A stretch of 9,796 nt of DNA from an uncultured Actinomycetes bacterium. GTDB lineage: Bacteria > Actinomycetota > Thermoleophilia > Gaiellales > F1-60-MAGs149. This document shows positions 5,976 to 9,796 of the stretch, in pieces (position 1 is the stretch's first letter; each line of letters starts with the position of its first letter). The translations under genes were made by a program, and so were the position numbers. The notes below the pieces were generated by a model. The model worked only from the letters and a program-made list of their open reading frames with translations. It did not search any database and was not told the origin of the DNA. The stretch is taken from positions 1 to 9,796 of the forward strand of contig CAINDT010000048.1 in NCBI GenBank assembly GCA_903847495.1, written 5' to 3'.

Positions 5976-6362
5976 CTAGACCTCCGCGACGACTTCGATC
6001 TCGACGCGCGCACCCGCGGGCAGCGCCGCGACCTGGAACGTCGAGCGGGCCGGATACGGCTCGGCCATGCGCTCGGAGTAGACGGCGTTCATCTCGCCGA
6101 ACTCGGCGAGATCGATCATGTAGACCTGGGCGCGGACGACCTTCGACAGGTCGGAGCCGGCAGCCTCGAGAATCGCGGCGACGTTGTCGAAGCACTTGTG
6201 CGTCTGCTCGACGACTCCACCCTCGACGAGAGCGCCCGTGGCGGGATCCATCGGGATCTGGCCGGCCAGGAAGACGAGGTTGCCCGTCTTGACGGCCTGG
6301 TTGTACGGCGCGCCGCCGAACGGGGCGGGCGCGTTGTCGGTGCGGATGATCTCCTTGGACAC
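5976..6362 (-). CDS. RidA/YjgF/YER057c/UK114 family protein (enamine/imine deaminase)
   Basis: A 128-residue Rid protein, the family's normal length. Members form trimers and hydrolyse reactive enamines/imines such as 2-aminoacrylate made by PLP enzymes. Family blocks: APYNQAV (18-24), LVFLAGQIPMDPATG (29-43), AAILEAAGSDLSKVV (62-76), and the carboxylate-binding Arg106 in YPARSTFQVAALPAGARVEIEVVA. The Arg and the terminal acidic residues favour an active RidA-type enzyme over inactive subgroups. The start is GTG at 6362, marked by AGGAG about 7 bases upstream and by alignment of the N-terminus MSKEIIRTDNAPAPFGG. It precedes the tRNA nucleotidyltransferase gene in a tight operon and is divergent from vapB. 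A promoter is not obvious; TACGAT at 6401-6396 is a weak candidate. Confidence 0.93.
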   Translation of the reverse strand: MSKEIIRTDNAPAPFGGAPYNQAVKTGNLVFLAGQIPMDPATGALVEGGVVEQTHKCFDNVAAILEAAGSDLSKVVRAQVYMIDLAEFGEMNAVYSERMAEPYPARSTFQVAALPAGARVEIEVVAEV

Positions 6363-6427
6363 GTCGTTCTCCTGATCGCAGTCGTGTGCCCGAGGATCGT
6401 ACAGACCACGACCTGTCGCTCGTGCGG

Positions 6428-6442
6428 ATATCCAGATATAGT
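6428..6442. promoter_or_regulatory. vapB promoter -10 overlapped by an inverted-repeat operator
   Basis: TATAGT (6437-6442) is the best -10 in the window and ends 6 bases before the vapB ATG, so the mRNA is probably leaderless. ATATC (6428-6432) and GATAT (6435-6439) form an inverted repeat with a 2-base centre that overlaps this -10. Ribbon-helix-helix antitoxins typically bind short palindromes over their own promoters, so this is a natural autoregulatory site. The rid promoter, reading the other way, should lie in the same 86-base gap. Confidence 0.55.
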
Positions 6443-6448
6443 GAGCGC

Positions 6449-6769
6449 ATGCGCAAGAAGGTCCTCCTCTCGCTCGACGAAGCACAGCTCGCGCGGATCG
6501 ATGCCGCAGCCAACGCGGCGGGCAAGACGCGCAGCGCGTGGATCGGGGAACTCGTTGACGAGACTCTCGAGCCGGAGGCCGATGCGCGTCGGCGCCGAAG
6601 CCGCGAGGCGATCGCCGAGATCCATCAGATCTTCCTGGATGCCGACCCCGCACAGGAGCCCTTTGATGCGGTGGAGGAGATCCGCCGCGGGCGCGCGGAG
6701 CACGATGCGAAGCTCGATCGGATACTCGACGAGCAGGCCCGCGCACACGCGCGTCGAGAGCGCGTATGA
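6449..6769 (+). CDS. vapB: VapB-type ribbon-helix-helix antitoxin
   Basis: A 106-residue protein. The N-terminal beta strand and two helices (MRKKVLLSLDEAQLARIDAA, then about 21-42 with AGKTRSAWIGELVDETL) match the ribbon-helix-helix DNA-binding fold. The remaining 60 residues are highly charged and helical, rich in Arg, Glu, Asp and Ala, as expected for the toxin-wrapping tail. ATG at 6449 is chosen because the fold starts there and the -10 lies 6 bases before it; a longer in-frame ORF from 6386 would cross the promoter. The stop overlaps the start of the PIN toxin as ATGA, the usual coupling in VapBC modules. As antitoxin it would block the PIN nuclease and, as a complex, repress its own promoter. 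The class is firm from context; the exact family name is not. Confidence 0.8.
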   Translation: MRKKVLLSLDEAQLARIDAAANAAGKTRSAWIGELVDETLEPEADARRRRSREAIAEIHQIFLDADPAQEPFDAVEEIRRGRAEHDAKLDRILDEQARAHARRERV

Positions 6770-7176
6770 AGCGCCGGCCGTTCATCGTCGATGCATCAGT
6801 CCTCGTGCCCGCGCTGATGCCTGCCGCCAAGGATTTCGATGATGCCAACACACTCGCCGCGCTCGATGATCCGACTCTGGACGTCATCGCGCCGTCGCTG
6901 ATCGATCTCGAGGTCATCAACTCCGCCGCACGGCGCCGTGGCATGACGGAACGCGAGCTTCTGGGCGTCGTCCACCGCCTGCAGTCGATCACCATCACGC
7001 GCATCGATCCGAAGCTGGAGGACATCGCGCGCTGGTGCGCTCGAGGACTGTCAGCGTATGACGCGTCGTATGCGGCTCTCGCCGAGGAGCTCGATGCGGA
7101 ACTGCTGTCGCGTGACGAGCAGCTTCATGAGCTGCTGCCAGAGCGAGCGATCGCCGAGTACGCCCCGGCGAACTAG
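6766..7176 (+). CDS. vapC: VapC-type PIN-domain ribonuclease toxin
   Basis: A 136-residue PIN domain, the normal toxin length. The four acidic metal-binding positions are all present: Asp9 in FIVDASVLV, Glu49 in DLEVINSA, Asp99 in LSAYDASYAALAEEL and Asp117 in LLSRDEQL. PIN toxins are Mg/Mn-dependent RNases that cut tRNA or rRNA; the target here is unknown. The start overlaps the antitoxin stop by four bases (ATGA). Its stop TAG lies in a CTAG shared with the stop of murA on the other strand, so there is no intergenic space after it. With all catalytic residues retained the toxin looks intact. Confidence 0.9.
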   Translation: MKRRPFIVDASVLVPALMPAAKDFDDANTLAALDDPTLDVIAPSLIDLEVINSAARRRGMTERELLGVVHRLQSITITRIDPKLEDIARWCARGLSAYDASYAALAEELDAELLSRDEQLHELLPERAIAEYAPAN

Positions 7177-8495
7177 CCGCTGATGCGCTCGATGCGGGCA
7201 CCGAGCCCGCGCAGGCGCTCGTCGATGCGCTCGTAGCCGCGATCGATCTGGCCCACGTTGCCGATCGTCGTCGTACCCTCGGCGGCCAGCGCAGCGATCA
7301 GCATCGCCATGCCCGCGCGGATGTCGGGGCTGTCGACACGCTCGCCGACGAGCTGGGCTGGGCCCGTGACGATCGCGCGGTGCGGATCGCACAGCACGAT
7401 GCGGGCGCCCATCGAGACCAGCTTGTCGGTGAAGACCAGGCGATTCTCGAACATCTTCTCGTAGATCAGGATCGTGCCCTTGGCCTGCGTGGCAACGGCA
7501 ACGGCGATCGACGTGAGGTCGGCCGGGAACTGCGGCCACGGGCCGTCTTCGAGCTTCGGCACCTGGCCGCCGAAGTCGTCGCGGATGGTGAGATCCTGAT
7601 CGTCGGGGACCGTGAGCGTGCGGCCGTCGAGCTCGATCCGCACACCGAGGCGTTCGAAGCCGTGCACCACCGGATGCAGGTCCTCAGGCTCGACGTCCTC
7701 GATCACGAGCTCACCGCGCGTGACGGCGGCAAGACCGATGAACGACGCGACTTCGATGTGGTCGGGCCCGACGCGGTGACGCGCCCCACCGAGGCTGGCG
7801 CGACCGTGGATGCAGAGGACGTTCGAGCCGATGCCGTCAATCTCCGCACCCATCGCGACGAGGAACCGGCAGAGGTCCTGGACGTGCGGCTCGCACGCCG
7901 CGTTAATCAGCGTGGTGTCGCCCTTGGCGAGCACGGCGGCCATGACGGCGTTCTCGGTCGCGGTGACGGACGGCTCGTCCATGAAGAAGCGCGTGCCGAT
8001 GAGGCCCTCTGGTGCCCGCAGCGTGAAGTCGCGCTCGACCTCGACGTCCGCGCCGAGGGCGGCGAAGGCGTGCAGATGCGTGTCGATGCGGCGGCGGCCG
8101 ATCACGTCGCCGCCCGGCGGGGGCACGAGCACCTCGCCGCAACGCGCGAGCAACGGACCGGCGAGCAGGATCGAGGCGCGGATGCGCACGCTCAGCGCAC
8201 GGTCGATCGCAGGCGTGATATCGCCGGCGGCCTTGATGCGCAGCGTGTTGCGCTCGATCCACTCCACTTCGGCCCCCGTCGACTCGACGAGTTCGGCCAT
8301 CACCTCGACGTCGCGGATGCGCGGCACGTTCTCGATCACGCACTCGTGTTCGGTGAGCAGGCACGCGGCGATGATCGGCAGCGCGCCGTTCTTGTTGCCG
8401 CCGACCTGCACGCGTCCGGAGAGCGGTGCGCCACCCTCGATCACGAGGAGGTCGCCGAGCGTGCTGCGGGGAGCCGTGGCCGTCACAGGGCGCAT
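7173..8495 (-). CDS. murA: UDP-N-acetylglucosamine 1-carboxyvinyltransferase
   Basis: A 440-residue EPT-family enzyme that transfers enolpyruvate from PEP to UDP-GlcNAc, the first committed step of peptidoglycan synthesis. Landmarks: GGNKNGALPI with Lys35-Asn36, the active-site loop PPPGGDVIGRRRIDTHL (126-142), ENAVMAAVLAKG (181-192), GPWPQFPADLTS with Asp326 (E. coli Asp305), and DIRAGMAMLIAALAAEG with Arg393 (E. coli Arg397). The loop residue that is Cys115 in E. coli is Asp130 here, a natural substitution known to make MurA insensitive to fosfomycin. ATG at 8495 lacks a Shine-Dalgarno. TACCAT (8499-8494) sits 7 bases before an in-frame GTG at 8486, so a leaderless start there (three residues shorter) is a good alternative. 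It converges with vapC, sharing CTAG, and is divergent from the HD gene. Confidence 0.95.
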   Translation of the reverse strand: MRPVTATAPRSTLGDLLVIEGGAPLSGRVQVGGNKNGALPIIAACLLTEHECVIENVPRIRDVEVMAELVESTGAEVEWIERNTLRIKAAGDITPAIDRALSVRIRASILLAGPLLARCGEVLVPPPGGDVIGRRRIDTHLHAFAALGADVEVERDFTLRAPEGLIGTRFFMDEPSVTATENAVMAAVLAKGDTTLINAACEPHVQDLCRFLVAMGAEIDGIGSNVLCIHGRASLGGARHRVGPDHIEVASFIGLAAVTRGELVIEDVEPEDLHPVVHGFERLGVRIELDGRTLTVPDDQDLTIRDDFGGQVPKLEDGPWPQFPADLTSIAVAVATQAKGTILIYEKMFENRLVFTDKLVSMGARIVLCDPHRAIVTGPAQLVGERVDSPDIRAGMAMLIAALAAEGTTTIGNVGQIDRGYERIDERLRGLGARIERISG

Positions 8496-8536
8496 GGTAC
8501 CGGGCAGCCCTCTGGCCGAGCGGAACTGGATACGCT
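8494..8536. promoter_or_regulatory. divergent promoter region murA / HD-domain gene
   Basis: TACGCT (8531-8536, plus) ends 6 bases before the HD gene's ATG at 8543. TACCAT (8499-8494, minus) ends 7 bases before an in-frame GTG at 8486 in murA. Both fit TANNNT followed by a start codon, and neither gene has a Shine-Dalgarno. No clear -35 hexamer is visible for either. Confidence 0.4.
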
Positions 8537-8542
8537 TGCGGC

Positions 8543-9115
8543 ATGAGCATTGACCTCGTCCACGATCGCGACGCTGCCTGGAACATCGTCTGCGAGTTCA
8601 TCCAGTCCGAGGCGCTGCGGCGCCACGCGCTCGCCGTCGAGGCCTCCGTGCGCTGGTACGCACGCGCGGCGGGCGAGGACGAGGAGGCGTGGGGCAACGT
8701 CGCGCTGCTGCACGATTTCGACTGGGAGATCCACCCCACCCTCGAGCAGCATCCGCAGGCCGGCGAGGCGATCCTTGCCGAGCGCGGCTACCCCGACTGG
8801 TTTCGCCGCGCGATCCTCGCGCACGCCCAGCACACGGGCGTTGTGCCGGAGACACCGCTTGAGAAGACGCTGTTCGCCTGCGACGAGCTGAGCGGCTTTG
8901 TCCACGCCTGCGGCCTCGTACGCCCCACCGGCCTCGAGGGGCTTGAGCCAAAGAGCGTGAAGAAGAAGCTGAAGACGCCCGCGTTCGCCGCGGGCGTGAG
9001 TCGCGAAGACGTCTACGAGGGCGCGGAACTGCTCGGCATCGAGTTGGACGATCACATCCGCAATGTGGTGGCCGCGCTGCAGCCGATCAGTGCGGAGCTT
9101 GGTCTGCCGACGTGA
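8543..9115 (+). CDS. HD-domain phosphohydrolase
   Basis: A 190-residue protein with the HD superfamily ligand series: His28 (RRHALAVE), His57-Asp58 (LLHDFDWE), His64/His70, His94/His97 (LAHAQHT) and Asp114 (ACDELSGFV). The closest general type is the single-domain HD/HDIG hydrolase that acts on nucleotides or similar phosphomonoesters; no substrate can be assigned. A basic segment SVKKKLKTPAF lies at about 138-148. ATG at 8543 is chosen because the domain starts there, no Shine-Dalgarno exists, and TACGCT ends 6 bases upstream; the longer in-frame ORF from 8426 would read through murA. The stop TGA lies inside the first copy of a 17-base tandem repeat, so the repeat forms the gene's exact 3' end. 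It is convergent with the class V aminotransferase. Confidence 0.85.
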   Translation: MSIDLVHDRDAAWNIVCEFIQSEALRRHALAVEASVRWYARAAGEDEEAWGNVALLHDFDWEIHPTLEQHPQAGEAILAERGYPDWFRRAILAHAQHTGVVPETPLEKTLFACDELSGFVHACGLVRPTGLEGLEPKSVKKKLKTPAFAAGVSREDVYEGAELLGIELDDHIRNVVAALQPISAELGLPT

Positions 9116-9157
9116 GGGCCCTGACGACGTGAGGGCCCTGACGACGTGAGGGCCCTG
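9110..9157. repeat. 17-base tandem repeat overlapping the HD gene stop codon
   Basis: ACGTGAGGGCCCTG occurs at 9110-9123, 9127-9140 and 9144-9157, each preceded by ACG except the first (CCG), giving a 17-base period. Each unit contains the 8-base palindrome AGGGCCCT and a TGA. The first unit supplies the HD gene's stop. The third forms the outer edge of the 69-base inverted repeat arm at 9140-9208. Confidence 0.9.
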
Positions 9158-9208
9158 AGGTGGCTCGGCCGGAAACGGCCGATTCACCTCACGGCCATCA
9201 GGTCGCCT
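9140..9208 (+). repeat. left copy of a 69-base inverted REP-like element
   Basis: This arm matches the reverse complement of 9261-9329 without gaps, 59 of 69 positions by hand count. Its core (9156-9191) is an imperfect hairpin: outer TGAGGTG pairs with CACCTCA, a two-base G-T/C-T internal step, then TCGGCCG pairs with CGGCCGA around a GAAA tetraloop. An AGGGCCCT palindrome lies just before the core. It resembles the architecture of REP/BIME intergenic elements, but the sequence is not one I recognise. Confidence 0.8.
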
Positions 9209-9260
9209 GGTTTCAAGAGCCTCGAGAACCACTACCCCTGCTGACGCAGTTGATCCGCGT

Positions 9261-9329
9261 AGGCGACGAGATGACCTTGAGGCGAATCGGTCGTTTCCGA
9301 CCGAGCCACCTCAAGGCCTTCGCGTCGTC
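9261..9329 (-). repeat. right copy of the 69-base inverted REP-like element
   Basis: Read on the minus strand, this arm repeats the left copy with 10 differences. The core (9313-9278) again folds as TGAGGTG/CGCCTCA (one T-G wobble) and TCGGTCG/CGACCGA around GAAA. The flanking palindrome is AAGGCCTT where the left copy has AGGGCCCT. Two pairs of differences are thus mutually compensating. The 52-base spacer at 9209-9260 between the arms holds nothing recognisable. The pair lies between two convergent genes and would also fold as one long hairpin if transcribed. Confidence 0.8.
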
Positions 9330-9379
9330 GAGCGCAGGCCATGTCGAGGTGCTCGCCTAGTCGGAGGCGTTCCCGTCGT

Positions 9380-9796
9380 CTACAACGCCCCGAGCGCCGC
9401 GACGAGCCGGTCGACGTCGGACTTGTCGTTCCAGCAGCCGACAGCGATGCGCGTGAGCGCCGTCTCGGGCAGGAAGCGGGCGATGATGCCCTGGTCCTCC
9501 AACTTGCGCACAACCACGGGCGCGGGCATGCCGCCCATCTCGAACGCCACGAACGGCGACGGCACGTCGACGTGCGAGACGATCGCCTTCGGCACCTCGG
9601 CGAGGCAGTCGCGCAGGTACGAGGCGAGCCGCATCGCAGCGGCGTGCGTCTCCGTGTAGCCGCCGACGGACTCACGCCATTCGATCGCGGCCGTGAGCCC
9701 GACCAACGCCGTGTGGGTGACCGTCCCGGGCTCGAAGCGACGCGCGTTGCCCCACATACGGGGGCCGTCGGGCGTCTTCTGCATGGTCGGGTAGCC
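9380..9796 (-). CDS. class V aminotransferase-fold PLP enzyme, C-terminal fragment
   Basis: The last 138 codons of a fold-type I PLP enzyme; the PLP lysine and N-terminal part lie beyond the right edge. The visible part begins GYPTMQKTPDGPRMWGNARRFEPGTVTH. RRFEPGT followed by a helix TALVGLTAAIEW is the hallmark of class V enzymes (NifS/SufS, isopenicillin N epimerase-like), where the Arg and Gly-Thr lie near the PLP phosphate from the other subunit. The small C-terminal domain runs from about IVSHVDVPSPFVAFEMGG to the end, TRIAVGCWNDKSDVDRLVAALGAL, with the R-(I/L)-(A/S)-x-x-x-(W/Y)-N signature of the carboxylate-binding Arg. This supports a cysteine desulfurase-like or aminotransferase enzyme, with the specific reaction undetermined. 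The stop is 50 bases from the right repeat arm. Confidence 0.85.
   Translation of the reverse strand, partial: GYPTMQKTPDGPRMWGNARRFEPGTVTHTALVGLTAAIEWRESVGGYTETHAAAMRLASYLRDCLAEVPKAIVSHVDVPSPFVAFEMGGMPAPVVVRKLEDQGIIARFLPETALTRIAVGCWNDKSDVDRLVAALGAL

Noticed and set aside
5225..6292. 355-codon open frame on the plus strand opposite the tRNA nucleotidyltransferase and rid genes
   Set aside because: Translation is Arg/Gly/Ala-rich with no recognisable domain; it is the antisense shadow of well-supported genes in high-GC DNA.
6396..6401. TACGAT as a -10 for rid
   Set aside because: It fits TANNNT, but the leader would be about 27 bases and no -35 is visible; mentioned only as a weak candidate in the rid entry.
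7380..8546. 388-codon open frame on the plus strand opposite murA
   Set aside because: Asp/Glu/Arg-rich translation typical of the reverse complement of a GC-rich gene; murA is unambiguous on the other strand.
9160..9360. 66-codon open frame on the plus strand through the repeat pair
   Set aside because: It crosses both inverted arms, has no start signal and no clear family; most of it is repeat sequence. The shared peptide within the arms is noted as a finding.

Overview
This is a high-GC bacterial window, most likely from an actinobacterium. Three things point there: the pgeF-yggS-sepF cluster (sepF is the cell-division partner of FtsZ in Actinomycetota and Firmicutes), a MurA with Asp in place of the usual active-site Cys, and a glutamine synthetase-like/C26 amidotransferase pair resembling mycobacterial Rv2860c-Rv2859c. 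A deep-branching class such as Thermoleophilia is a guess; nothing in the window fixes the genus.

Layout. 1-1779 (minus): a gamma-glutamyl-polyamine type glutamine synthetase, then the N-terminus of a C26 (PuuD-like) gamma-glutamyl hydrolase cut by the window edge, with a large palindrome between them. 1833-3892 (minus): pgeF, yggS and sepF, a division/envelope cluster separated from ftsZ. 3931-4724 (plus, divergent): an M50 site-2-type membrane protease overlapping by one base a 31-residue membrane protein. 4751-6362 (minus): a Rid-family deaminase followed after 4 bases by a class II tRNA nucleotidyltransferase-like gene. 6449-7176 (plus): a VapBC-type toxin-antitoxin module whose toxin stop shares a CTAG with the stop of murA. 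7173-8495 (minus): murA. 8543-9115 (plus): an HD-domain phosphohydrolase. 9110-9329: a composite repeat in the convergent gap. 9380-9796 (minus): the C-terminal part of a class V aminotransferase.

Two patterns cut across the genes. First, every gene start without a Shine-Dalgarno sequence has a TANNNT (-10-like) hexamer 6-7 bases before the start codon, as expected for leaderless mRNAs; genes with good Shine-Dalgarno sequences (glutamine synthetase, yggS, rid, the tRNA nucleotidyltransferase) do not. Second, the 3' gap at 9110-9329 holds two inverted 69-base copies of one element. Each has its own hairpins with paired, structure-preserving differences, and a 17-base tandem expansion overlaps the HD gene's stop codon. 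This repeat is the least explained and most interesting item.

All searches, structure predictions and expression statements below are unverified; they come from reading the sequence.
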